Shown piece after piece: positions 7,160 to 14,929 of a stretch of DNA of 64,000 bases. A model generated the notes under the pieces. The model did not search any database and had not been told where the DNA came from. It worked only from the letters and a program-made list of their open reading frames with translations. The translations under genes and the position numbers were made by a program. Position 1 is the first letter of the stretch. The number at the start of each line of letters is the position of its first letter. The DNA is from Paludibacteraceae bacterium (lineage in GTDB: Bacteria > Bacteroidota > Bacteroidia > Bacteroidales > Paludibacteraceae): contig JAFWOU010000011.1 of the NCBI GenBank assembly GCA_017509715.1, positions 1 through 64,000 of the forward strand, given 5' to 3'.

Positions 7160-8035
7160 ATGAGAACTTTTCCTGCATCGCAGTTGATCATCAATGCTGA
7201 TGGCTCTGCATTTCATCTGCACCTACGTCCGGAATTCTTGGCCGACAAGATTATCCTGGTGGGTGACCAAGACCGTGTCAACATGGTAGCATCCTTCTTC
7301 GACGAAGGTAGTATAGAGTGCGACGTACAGAGTCGTGAGTTCCATACCATCACCGGACGTTATCAGGGTAAGCGTATCTCCTGTATCTCCACCGGTATCG
7401 GAACGGACAACTGCGATATAGTGATGAACGAGATCGACGCCCTGGCCAATATCGACTTTGAGACCCGCCAGGAGAAAGCCGAACCGCGTCACCTGGAGAT
7501 CGTACGTATCGGTACGTGCGGCGGTATGCAAGAAGACATCCCGCTGGGTACGTTCCTGGTTAGCCAGAAGTCGATCGGCTTCGACGGCGTGCTGGCCTTC
7601 TATCACGACCGCGACAAGGTGGTGGACCTGGGCTTTGAGAAAGCGCTCGTGGAGCATATCGGCTATCCCAAGAAAGCGGCTGTGCCCTACGTAGTATCGG
7701 CCGATCCCGAGCTGGTCAACAAGATCGCTCGCGACGACATGATGCGCGGTTGCACCATTGCCGCCAACGGTTTCTACGGCCCGCAAGGCCGCGTGCTGCG
7801 CGTGGACCTGGCTGTACCCGATATCAACGAGAAGATCACGTCGTTCCGCTACGAGGGGCAGCGTATCACCAACTACGAGATGGAGGGCAGTTGCATCGCC
7901 GGTCTGGCCCTGCACATGGGACACAAAGCGATGACCGTATGCTGCGTGATCGCACAGCGTAAGATAGAGGCCGCCAACACCGACTACAAACCCCGTATCA
8001 AGGAGCTGGTACGCACCGTACTGGAGCGCTTCTAA
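7160..8035 (+). CDS. Nucleoside phosphorylase (uridine phosphorylase-like)
   Basis: A 291-residue member of the NP-I fold. Visible landmarks: GDQDRVNMVASFFD near 35, the phosphate loop region ISTGIGTDNCDIV near 76-88, RIGTCGGMQEDIPLG near 115, and NYEMEGSCIAG near 238, where the Glu-Met-Glu motif contacts ribose. It splits a nucleoside with phosphate into base and ribose-1-phosphate in pyrimidine or purine salvage; base preference is not decided by these motifs. No signal peptide. It follows DUF3467 and precedes the peptidase lipoprotein by 11 bp. Confidence 0.85.
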   Translation: MRTFPASQLIINADGSAFHLHLRPEFLADKIILVGDQDRVNMVASFFDEGSIECDVQSREFHTITGRYQGKRISCISTGIGTDNCDIVMNEIDALANIDFETRQEKAEPRHLEIVRIGTCGGMQEDIPLGTFLVSQKSIGFDGVLAFYHDRDKVVDLGFEKALVEHIGYPKKAAVPYVVSADPELVNKIARDDMMRGCTIAANGFYGPQGRVLRVDLAVPDINEKITSFRYEGQRITNYEMEGSCIAGLALHMGHKAMTVCCVIAQRKIEAANTDYKPRIKELVRTVLERF

Positions 8036-8046
8036 CCCCGCATAGT

Positions 8047-10080
8047 ATGAAACGACTACTCATCATCCTTGTGGCCGCACTTGCCCTCGTGAGCTGCGGC
8101 AGCAAGGGTAACAATAAGGTTCGTACCGTAGGTGCGGACGAGATAGAATACAACGTGGACCGTTTTTACGACTTGGCTATCCTGCGCTACCGTGTGCCGG
8201 ATTTTGAGAACCTGAGTACCCAACAGAAGGCACTCGTCTACTACCTGAGCGAAGCTGCGCTCTGGGGACGTGACATCCTGTACGACCAGAACTGCCGCTA
8301 CAACCTGCGTGTGCGTCGTACGTGCGAGGCTCTCTATGAAGCTCTCAGCCGTCAGCCCTCAGTCGTCAGCGACGAGCAGTTCCTGCTCTTTGAGAAATAT
8401 CTGAAGCGTGTATGGTTCTCCAACGGTATTCACCACCACTATGCCGAGGATAAGTTCCTGCCGGAATGTACGGAAGCGTGGTTCCGCCAGGCTTGCCAAG
8501 AGAATAACATAGCGCTGACGGACGAGTTGGTGCGCGTCATGTTCGACCCGACGGTACTGCCGAAGAAGGTATGCCAGGACGCGGACAAAGACCTGCTGCT
8601 GGCTTCGGCCTGCAACTACTACGACGGTCTCACCCGAGCCGAAGCCGAAGCATGGTATGAGCAGCATAAGGACACCAGCGCCGAACCCCGCTGGATAGGC
8701 CTCAATAGCAAGCTTATCAAGCGCGACGGCCAAATCATCGAGCGCGTCTTCCGCGCCGAGGGTGACGGCCTGTATCGCGAGGCGCTGCAGCACGTGGTAG
8801 AGAACCTGGAGAAAGCCCTGGAGTATGCCGAGACCGACGAGCAGCGACTGGTGCTGCAGAAACTGATAGCATTCAACCGCACGGGCGACCTCAAGACCTT
8901 CAACGAGTATGCTATCGCCTGGGTGCGCGACCTGGAGAGCCGCGTGGACTTCGTGAACGGCTTCACCGAGGTGTATGGTGACCCGCTGGGTATCACCGGT
9001 GCGTGGGAAGCGATGGTTAACTTCCGCGACGAGGTGGCTACCGACCGCACCCGTACCCTCTCGGCCAACGCACAGTGGTTTGAGGATAACTCGCCAACCG
9101 ACCCCAAGTACAAGAAGAAGGAGTGCCGCGGCGTGACCGCCAAGGTGATCACGGCGGCTATACTGGGCGGCGACTGTTATCCCGCTACGCCTATCGGTAT
9201 CAATCTGCCCAACGCCAACTGGATCCGCAAGAACTACGGCTCCAAGTCCGTAACGATAGCCAACCTGACCGAGGCCTACTATCTGGCTGCACAGGGTGAT
9301 GGCTTCAACGAAGAGTACTACCTCTCGGACGAGGAACGCGAACTGGCTAAGAAATACGGCGCACTGATGAGCGACGTACACGTAGACCTGCACGAGTGCC
9401 TCGGCCACGGATCGGGACAACTGATGCCCGGCGTAACCAAGGACAACCTCAAGGAGCACGGTTCTACGCTGGAGGAAGCCCGTGCCGACCTCTTCTCGCT
9501 CTACTATATGGCCGATCCGAAACTGGTGGAACTGGGTATCGTACCCGACGAGGAAGCGTATAAGACGCAGTACTACCATCAGTTGCTGAACGGCGCCATG
9601 ACGCAACTCGTGCGCGTAGAGCAGGGTAAGAATATAGAGGAATCGCACATGCGCGACCGCGCGCTCATTGCGCGTTGGGTGCTGGCCCATGTGGATTCGG
9701 TGAAACCCGAGGCCGAGATCATCGTGCAGGACGGTAAGCACTACCTGCGCGTGAACGACTACCAGGGCGTACGCCGCTTGTTCGGCCAACTGCTGGCTAT
9801 CGTGCAAGAGGTGGTATCGACGGGTGACTATGAGCGCGCCTGCCAACTGGTGGAGGACTACGCCGTGAAGGTGGATCCGGACCTGCATCGCGAACTGCTG
9901 GCACGCTATCAGCCGCTGGGTATCGCACCCTACAAGGGATTTGTGAATCCGGTGTACCAACCCGTCTTCGACGAGCAGGGCAAGATCAAGGACGTGCTCA
10001 TCCGCTACGACGAGGGCTACACCGAGCAACACCTGCGCTACTCGCACGACTACAGTCCGCTGCCTGATGTTAACGATTAA
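8047..10080 (+). CDS. Dipeptidyl peptidase III (M49), lipoprotein
   Basis: A 677-residue zinc peptidase of family M49. The hallmark HECLGH lies at residues 449-454 and the second zinc motif EEARAD at 476-481. The N-terminus (MKRLLIILVAALALVSCGSK) is a lipoprotein signal with lipobox LVSC, so it is anchored in the periplasm or outer membrane. It removes dipeptides from the N-terminus of short peptides. Length fits bacterial M49 enzymes. Residues about 99-109 (LSRQPSVVSDE) are encoded by a CAGCCGTCAGCCCTCAG-type microrepeat in frame. The next gene's open frame begins directly after its stop, in the same frame. Confidence 0.92.
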   Translation: MKRLLIILVAALALVSCGSKGNNKVRTVGADEIEYNVDRFYDLAILRYRVPDFENLSTQQKALVYYLSEAALWGRDILYDQNCRYNLRVRRTCEALYEALSRQPSVVSDEQFLLFEKYLKRVWFSNGIHHHYAEDKFLPECTEAWFRQACQENNIALTDELVRVMFDPTVLPKKVCQDADKDLLLASACNYYDGLTRAEAEAWYEQHKDTSAEPRWIGLNSKLIKRDGQIIERVFRAEGDGLYREALQHVVENLEKALEYAETDEQRLVLQKLIAFNRTGDLKTFNEYAIAWVRDLESRVDFVNGFTEVYGDPLGITGAWEAMVNFRDEVATDRTRTLSANAQWFEDNSPTDPKYKKKECRGVTAKVITAAILGGDCYPATPIGINLPNANWIRKNYGSKSVTIANLTEAYYLAAQGDGFNEEYYLSDEERELAKKYGALMSDVHVDLHECLGHGSGQLMPGVTKDNLKEHGSTLEEARADLFSLYYMADPKLVELGIVPDEEAYKTQYYHQLLNGAMTQLVRVEQGKNIEESHMRDRALIARWVLAHVDSVKPEAEIIVQDGKHYLRVNDYQGVRRLFGQLLAIVQEVVSTGDYERACQLVEDYAVKVDPDLHRELLARYQPLGIAPYKGFVNPVYQPVFDEQGKIKDVLIRYDEGYTEQHLRYSHDYSPLPDVND

Positions 10081-10101
10081 GGAGTATATCGAAGTGCTTT
10101 T

Positions 10102-10121
10102 GACTTTCGACTTTTGACTAT
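10102..10121. repeat. GACTTTCGACTTTTGACTA microrepeat at the aroA-like start
   Basis: Complementary to the AGTCGAAAG words seen downstream. It spans the likely start of the following gene, whose native 5' end it may have replaced. Confidence 0.65.
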
Positions 10122-11790
10122 CAAACTGCCGATATCTAAGAGCATTGCAAATCGCTTGTTGCTATTGCAAGCTATTCATGGAGACCCTCTGATGAGGGTT
10201 TCTATGAATATGCCGGATGATGTACGGGTGATGCACGATGCGCTGGAGGCGTTGCAGCAGCATAAAAAGGGCGAGCCGCTGACGCTATATCTCAAGAACT
10301 GCGGCACGGCGCTGCGTTTTCTGGAGGTGCATTTAGCGCATTGCTATCCGGGCGAACCCATCACCCTCACCGGTGACGATCGCCTGATGGAGCGGCGGGG
10401 CAAACCCACGACCCAGACCCTCTCGGCCCGTATCCTGCACGGCGAGGACGTGCCCGTAGAAAAGAACGAGAGTCCGTATATCAGGATGAGCCGCGAGATG
10501 GCAGCGTCTTACAGCGAAGCGCTCTTGCAGTGTAACGGTCCTACAGGCGTAGCCGATCTTATAACGCAGTGGTCTGCAGAACGCTGCTGGAGTTCTGCAT
10601 CTTATTGGTACGAATACGTGGCGCTGCATGGCGGAACGCTGATCCTGCCTGGATTGCAACGCAACACCCTGCAGGGCGACCATGCCGTAGCACGCATCTA
10701 CAACCGCTCGTTCGGCGTCACGACGGTCTATGTGCCCGAGGGCGTACGTATCAGCAGGGTGGACGAGGTGCAGTACCCCCGGTCGCTGACGCTCGACTTC
10801 ACCGACATACCCGATCTCTATCCCGCCGTGGCCCTCACTTGCGAACGGCTCGGCATCATGCTGCAGGCCACCGGTACGGAGCGTCTGCGCTATAAGGAGT
10901 CGAACCGGCTACGATCGGTTCGACTCCATCAGGTGAACGACGACCACCGCATGGCGATGGCCCTCATGGCGGCCGACTATCCGGTGTCGCTGGAAGACCA
11001 GCAGTGTATCCGCAAGAGTTATCCCGGCTTTGGCATACAACATGTGACGCCGCGGCGTGGTATTAATGACGACAACCTGGGCAAGAAGCATGCGCTGGGT
11101 AAACTGATCCGTGAGGCGGTGGGGGACTATGTGTGGTTGCACGACGATGATGTAATGCTGCCTCCGGCCGTGGAGCGACTGTCCCTGACGGAAACGGATA
11201 TGCTCATCCTGCCGCTACGCATGGAGAGCCAGCGGGAAAAACCCTCGCTACTGGAGAAGCTCCAGATAGCCGAGTATGCAGCCATCCAGGAGCTGACGAT
11301 GCGTACGGCCCGTCGCGGCCGGGCCGTGATGTGCTCGGGCGCGAATATGATCGTTAGGCGTGAGGCATGGCTACAATGCGAAGAGGACCTGCATCCGGAA
11401 CTGCCGAGCGGCGACGATATGTTTCTGCTGGAGGCGATGAAGCGCCGCGGCATGCGTATCGGCGTGATGGATGCACCGGAGTATACAGCCGTGGTGCGTC
11501 CGCTGACCTCGTTGCGCGCCCTATTGCGTCAACGCATGCGCTGGGCCGGCAAGGCGCCGCACTATACCGATCGGGATATACGTCGCTGCGGCGCGTGGGT
11601 GGTGGTGCTGAACTTGCTGCAGGTGGTATGTCCGCCGATCTTGCTCGTGAAATTCCCGATAGAATACCGGATGCTAAAAAAACGTAGCGCCACAACCTCG
11701 TGGGCGGTGGCACTACTGTTAGAAGTGGTGTATCCGTTCTATATGCTCGGCACGCTCATAGGCGGCCTCAGGCATCCGAAGCGCTGGTAA
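10114..11790 (+). CDS. Shortened EPSP synthase fused to a headless GT2 domain
   Basis: One open frame of 558 residues from TTG 10114; no ATG or GTG precedes it after the upstream stop. Residues 1-305 are EPSP synthase (AroA) by SKSIANR (8-14), NCGTALRF, LTGDDRLMERRG, WSSASYWYE, FTDIPDLYPA, RYKESNRL, DDHRMAMAL and KSYPGF. The segment that carries the phosphate-binding SSQ motif in normal enzymes is absent, and the usual VEADWS reads ERCWSS; the domain is about 100 residues short. Residues about 315-558 are the second half of a GT2 enzyme: NDDNLGKKHAL, DYVWLHDDDV, PSGDDMFLLEA, LRQRMRW and C-terminal membrane helices; its nucleotide-binding N-terminus is missing. Catalysis by either half is doubtful. 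It may be a deletion fusion or an assembly join. Confidence 0.75.
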   Translation: MTIKLPISKSIANRLLLLQAIHGDPLMRVSMNMPDDVRVMHDALEALQQHKKGEPLTLYLKNCGTALRFLEVHLAHCYPGEPITLTGDDRLMERRGKPTTQTLSARILHGEDVPVEKNESPYIRMSREMAASYSEALLQCNGPTGVADLITQWSAERCWSSASYWYEYVALHGGTLILPGLQRNTLQGDHAVARIYNRSFGVTTVYVPEGVRISRVDEVQYPRSLTLDFTDIPDLYPAVALTCERLGIMLQATGTERLRYKESNRLRSVRLHQVNDDHRMAMALMAADYPVSLEDQQCIRKSYPGFGIQHVTPRRGINDDNLGKKHALGKLIREAVGDYVWLHDDDVMLPPAVERLSLTETDMLILPLRMESQREKPSLLEKLQIAEYAAIQELTMRTARRGRAVMCSGANMIVRREAWLQCEEDLHPELPSGDDMFLLEAMKRRGMRIGVMDAPEYTAVVRPLTSLRALLRQRMRWAGKAPHYTDRDIRRCGAWVVVLNLLQVVCPPILLVKFPIEYRMLKKRSATTSWAVALLLEVVYPFYMLGTLIGGLRHPKRW

Positions 11791-11796
11791 AGCGAA

Positions 11797-12132
11797 TTAC
11801 TTCTCAGCAGCCTCTTCCTGGAAATCTGCAGCCGGTGCATCCTCTGCTGCACCTTCTTCTGCGGTTTGCTCGACAGCATCCTCGTCGATAGCCTCGTGCT
11901 GCTTGTTCTGACCGATCTGCAGACCTACCGTGAAGATACTCAGCAGTACGATCACAGCAGCCAAGGTCCAACTGGCTTTCTCCAGAAAGTCAGCCGTACG
12001 GGGAGCACCCATCACCTGATTGCCACTCGAGAAACCGGCAGCCAAGCCGCCTCCTTTACTGTTCTGAACCAGCACGAGAAGGATCAGCAGGATAGCTGCA
12101 ATAAAAATCAAGATAGAAAGTAGTATTGTCAT
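11797..12132 (-). CDS. secG: SecG, preprotein translocase subunit
   Basis: A 111-residue protein with two membrane helices (about 3-22 and 54-75) separated by the SecG loop SKGGGLAAGFSSGNQVMG. It is an accessory part of the SecYEG channel. The acidic, Ala/Glu-rich tail (80-111) is longer than in E. coli, as usual in Bacteroidota. It has its own promoter at 12176-12207 just after lptE. Confident. Confidence 0.95.
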   Translation of the reverse strand: MTILLSILIFIAAILLILLVLVQNSKGGGLAAGFSSGNQVMGAPRTADFLEKASWTLAAVIVLLSIFTVGLQIGQNKQHEAIDEDAVEQTAEEGAAEDAPAADFQEEAAEK

Positions 12133-12175
12133 ATTCGTTTAGTATATATTTATTCGTATTTCACAATTCGGGCGG

Positions 12176-12207
12176 CAAAGATACAACTTTTTTTTGATAT
12201 ACGCAAA
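12176..12207 (-). promoter_or_regulatory. Promoter of secG
   Basis: On the minus strand: TTTG (12207-12204), 20 bp, TATCTTTG (12183-12176), then CCGCC. The stretch after -33 reads CGTATATC, the extended pattern seen at several promoters here. Confidence 0.8.
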
Positions 12208-12212
12208 TTTTT

Positions 12213-12788
12213 TTACCATTTTGCAACCGTATCGTTGTAAATATTCTCCACAAGTTCTTTAATCATGGCCTGACAGAGGGTCTCTTGCACCGCATTCAGG
12301 GTCTGGGAACTGTCGAAGGTCTGGTAGGCCGAGTAGGTGCGGTCGAAGCTCTCGTCGGGGTGGATATTGTTGGTGAAATGAACCTGGACACGCAGCGTGA
12401 CCTTGGTCTCGGCGGCATAGTTGTCGGAGGCTACACCCATAGGCGTCACGTCGTAGCCGATGATCTCGCCGCTCAGTTCCAGGTCGCCGCCCGAGGAACG
12501 TATCTGCAGGCGCGTCTGGCGCTGATACGTATCGCGCAGTTCTTCGCTAAAGGCGTTGCTCAGCGGCGCATAGACGAGGGCGGCATTGTTGGGGAAGTCC
12601 TCGATAGAGATGGAGCGGATCAGGCTGTAGTCGATATTCGAACCGTTGAACTTATAGCTGATGGAGCAGCCCGTCAGCCCTATAACCACCAGCGCCAGCA
12701 GGCAGAGATGCAGGTTTTTGGCCAACGACCATCGACCAACGACTAACGACCATCGGCTTTCGACTTTCGGCTTTCGACTATAAATCAT
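12213..12788 (-). CDS. lptE: LptE family lipoprotein
   Basis: A 191-residue protein of the LptE/LptE-like family, the outer-membrane partner that helps LptD insert lipopolysaccharide. Lipobox LTGC is at residues 38-41, followed by SISYKFNGSNIDYSLIRSIS and the conserved RLQIRSSGGDLELSGEIIGYDVTPMG strand pair. The ATG at 12788 overlaps the stop of the upstream regulator. The first 24 residues are encoded by GTCGAAAG/GTCGTTG microrepeats, giving an overlong, Arg/Lys-rich signal n-region; the hydrophobic core (LHLCLLALVVIGL) follows. Real translation may start later, but no ATG lies between the repeat and the core. Operon: regulator, lptE, secG. Confidence 0.85.
   Translation of the reverse strand: MIYSRKPKVESRWSLVVGRWSLAKNLHLCLLALVVIGLTGCSISYKFNGSNIDYSLIRSISIEDFPNNAALVYAPLSNAFSEELRDTYQRQTRLQIRSSGGDLELSGEIIGYDVTPMGVASDNYAAETKVTLRVQVHFTNNIHPDESFDRTYSAYQTFDSSQTLNAVQETLCQAMIKELVENIYNDTVAKW
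12721..12784. repeat. ACGACTA/ACGACCA plus CTTTCGA microrepeats forming the lptE 5' end
   Basis: GACCATCGACCAACGACTAACGACCATCG followed by GCTTTCGACTTTCGGCTTTCGACTA. Two repeat families abut here and are translated as the start of LptE. Confidence 0.8.
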
Positions 12789-13983
12789 AATTCTTGATTT
12801 TACGATAGAGGGTTCGTTCGCTCTGCCCGAGGCGTTTGGCGGCCTCTTTGCGGTTGCCTCCGCACAGCTCCAGCGCCCGGCGTATCTGCTCGCGTTCCAT
12901 CTGCTCGATGGTCTGTATCTCGGTGCCGGCAGGTGCTACGGTGGGTTCTTCGTGCTGCGGTTCGTCCTTGACCTCCTCGGCCAGCTGGATGGGCTCGTCT
13001 TTGTCGGTCTCCTTGTGGGGCAGGTAGTAGGACGGGTCGGCTGCATAGGATTGCTTCTGCTGCGCACGCAGTTCGTCCAGCTGCTGGCGCATGACCTTCA
13101 TCTCGCCCAGCAGTTTGTAGAGCATCTCGCGTTCGCGCGACGAGGGGTCTTCCGTGAAGCTGATGCGGGCCAAGCCGAACTTATTCTCCTGCTCATTCTC
13201 AGGCAGGTACATGCGTAGCGTATCGGCATCTATCTCATGCTGGGTCTCCAGCACGGATATCTGCTCAGCGATATTCTTGAGTTGGCGGACGTTGCCGTTC
13301 CAGTAGTAGTTCTGCAGCAGTTGGGTGGCCTCGGCTGTCAGGCGGATAGGCGGACGGCGATAGCGGTCGCTAAAGTCGAGCGCAAACTTACGGAACAGCA
13401 AGGGGATATCCTCTTTGCGGTCACGCAGGGCGGGTACGCGTATCTCTACGGTATTGAGTCGGTAGTAGAGGTCCTCGCGGAACTTACCGTTCTGTATGGC
13501 GCGCCGCATATCGAGGTTGGTGGCGGCTACGACGCGTACGTTGGTCTTGAGCACCTTGGTGCCGCCCATGCGGATATACTCGCCGCTCTCCAGCACGCGC
13601 AGCAACTTGACCTGGGTCTGCAACGGCATCTCGCCCACCTCGTCGAGGAAGAGCGTACCGCCGTTAGCGATTTCGAAGTAGCCCTTCTTCTCGGCATGCG
13701 CATCGGTATAGGCGCCGCGTTCGTGTCCGAAGAGCTCGCTATCCATCGTGCCCTCGGGGATGGCGCCGCAGTTGATGGCAAAGTAGGGACCGTGCTTACG
13801 GGGCGAACAGTCGTGGATGATGCGCGGGAAATGCTCTTTGCCGACGCCCGACTCACCCGTGATGAGTACACTCAGATCCGTCGGGGCTACCTGGACGGCA
13901 ATCTCGATGGCGCGATTTAGTTGCGGGTTGGTGCCGATGATCTTATAGCGCTGCTTGATAGCTTGTATATCTGCTTCTGTCAT
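12778..13983 (-). CDS. Sigma-54-dependent activator without receiver domain
   Basis: A 401-residue AAA+ enhancer-binding protein. Walker A GESGVGKE at 43-50, Walker B near LFLDEVGE (111-118), and a C-terminal Fis-type helix-turn-helix (NRKEAAKRLGQSERTLYRK, about 377-395). The loop that touches sigma-54 reads GAYTDA at 90-95 in place of GAFTGA. There is no N-terminal receiver or ligand domain, so control is likely by level or partner. An acidic linker at 320-360 separates AAA+ and DNA-binding parts. The neighbours lptE and secG suggest an envelope role, though direct targets cannot be seen. Promoter at 14006-14037. Confidence 0.9.
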   Translation of the reverse strand: MTEADIQAIKQRYKIIGTNPQLNRAIEIAVQVAPTDLSVLITGESGVGKEHFPRIIHDCSPRKHGPYFAINCGAIPEGTMDSELFGHERGAYTDAHAEKKGYFEIANGGTLFLDEVGEMPLQTQVKLLRVLESGEYIRMGGTKVLKTNVRVVAATNLDMRRAIQNGKFREDLYYRLNTVEIRVPALRDRKEDIPLLFRKFALDFSDRYRRPPIRLTAEATQLLQNYYWNGNVRQLKNIAEQISVLETQHEIDADTLRMYLPENEQENKFGLARISFTEDPSSREREMLYKLLGEMKVMRQQLDELRAQQKQSYAADPSYYLPHKETDKDEPIQLAEEVKDEPQHEEPTVAPAGTEIQTIEQMEREQIRRALELCGGNRKEAAKRLGQSERTLYRKIKNYDL

Positions 13984-14005
13984 GATTCAAACACATTTTG
14001 GCCTG

Positions 14006-14037
14006 CAAAATTACGACTTTTTTTTCATACTTGCAAG
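14006..14037 (-). promoter_or_regulatory. Promoter of the sigma-54 activator operon
   Basis: Minus strand: CTTG (14037-14034), 20 bp, TAATTTTG (14013-14006), then CAGG. It is divergent from the export-operon promoter; the -33 boxes are only 24 bp apart. Confidence 0.8.
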
Positions 14038-14061
14038 TTTTTGGCAAAAAAATGTGTTTTA

Positions 14062-14093
14062 TTTGCATATGTCAGAAAAAAGTTGTACTTTTG
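14062..14093 (+). promoter_or_regulatory. Promoter of the polysaccharide export genes
   Basis: TTTG (14062-14065), 20 bp with CATATGTC next to -33, TACTTTTG (14086-14093), then CACGC. Confidence 0.8.
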
Positions 14094-14117
14094 CACGCTA
14101 AATTTGATGTAAATCGT

Positions 14118-14918
14118 ATGAGTCGGAGTAGAATCTATACATTTTTGTTGGTCATGGCGTGCCTGTGTTGCGGATGCGTGACGCAGAAGAAGATGACCTT
14201 TCTCACCGACGTGGACCAGTCCACGGCCGATTCGCTCAACCCCAAGTTTGAGCGTCAGGTAGAGCCGCATATCAAGGCCGGCGATGCCCTGTCGATCACT
14301 GTCTCGGCCCTGGATGCCGAGGCCGTGGTGCCCTACAACCTGCCGACGACGGTCTACAGTGCGCCCGGTAGCAGCACGGTGAATACGACGCCTTCGCTGC
14401 AGAGCTATCTGGTGGATGCCGAGGGAAATATCCAGTTTCCGGTACTCGGTGCGCTACATGTAGAGGGGCTGACTCGCTCCGAAGTGGCTACGATGGTGCG
14501 CGAGCGGCTGCAGACGCAGGTGGTGGATCCTACGGTGAATGTGCAACTGCTGAACCCCACGGTGGTGGTGATGGGTGAGGTGAGTCGTCCCGGACGGCAG
14601 TCGATGCCCAACGGTCGTCTGACCTTGCTGGAAGCCATCGGAGCGGCCGGCGACCTGACTATATACGGTCGTCGTGACAATGTGCTCATTAGTCGTGAGG
14701 TGAATGGCCAGCTGGAGTTCGCCCGTATCAACCTGACCTCGGCCGACCTCTTCACATCGCCCTACTACTACCTGCAGCAGAACGATGTAATCTACGTATC
14801 GCCCAACAAGGTGCGTGCGATCAATAGTACGAACCTGGGCCTCTGGCTCAGCATGGTGTCCACTGTCGCGAGTGCGGCAACGGTGATCGTCACCGTGGTG
14901 AACACCACCAAGAATTAG
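14118..14918 (+). CDS. Wza-like polysaccharide export lipoprotein
   Basis: Start at ATG 14118, 25 bp after the promoter's -7 box; 266 residues. Lipoprotein signal MSRSRIYTFLLVMACLCCGC. Then a polysaccharide export (Poly_export) domain at about 45-150 (HIKAGDALSITVSALD; YLVDAEGNIQFPVLG; GLTRSEVATMVRERL) and a SLBB-type domain (VVVMGEVSRPGRQSMPNGRL, then LLEAIGAAGDLTIYGRRDNV). A hydrophobic C-terminal stretch (LGLWLSMVSTVASAATVIVT) would form the membrane end. It builds the outer-membrane channel for capsule or exopolysaccharide together with the downstream kinase, 11 bp away. Confidence 0.9.
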   Translation: MSRSRIYTFLLVMACLCCGCVTQKKMTFLTDVDQSTADSLNPKFERQVEPHIKAGDALSITVSALDAEAVVPYNLPTTVYSAPGSSTVNTTPSLQSYLVDAEGNIQFPVLGALHVEGLTRSEVATMVRERLQTQVVDPTVNVQLLNPTVVVMGEVSRPGRQSMPNGRLTLLEAIGAAGDLTIYGRRDNVLISREVNGQLEFARINLTSADLFTSPYYYLQQNDVIYVSPNKVRAINSTNLGLWLSMVSTVASAATVIVTVVNTTKN

Positions 14919-14929
14919 GCTACAACACT

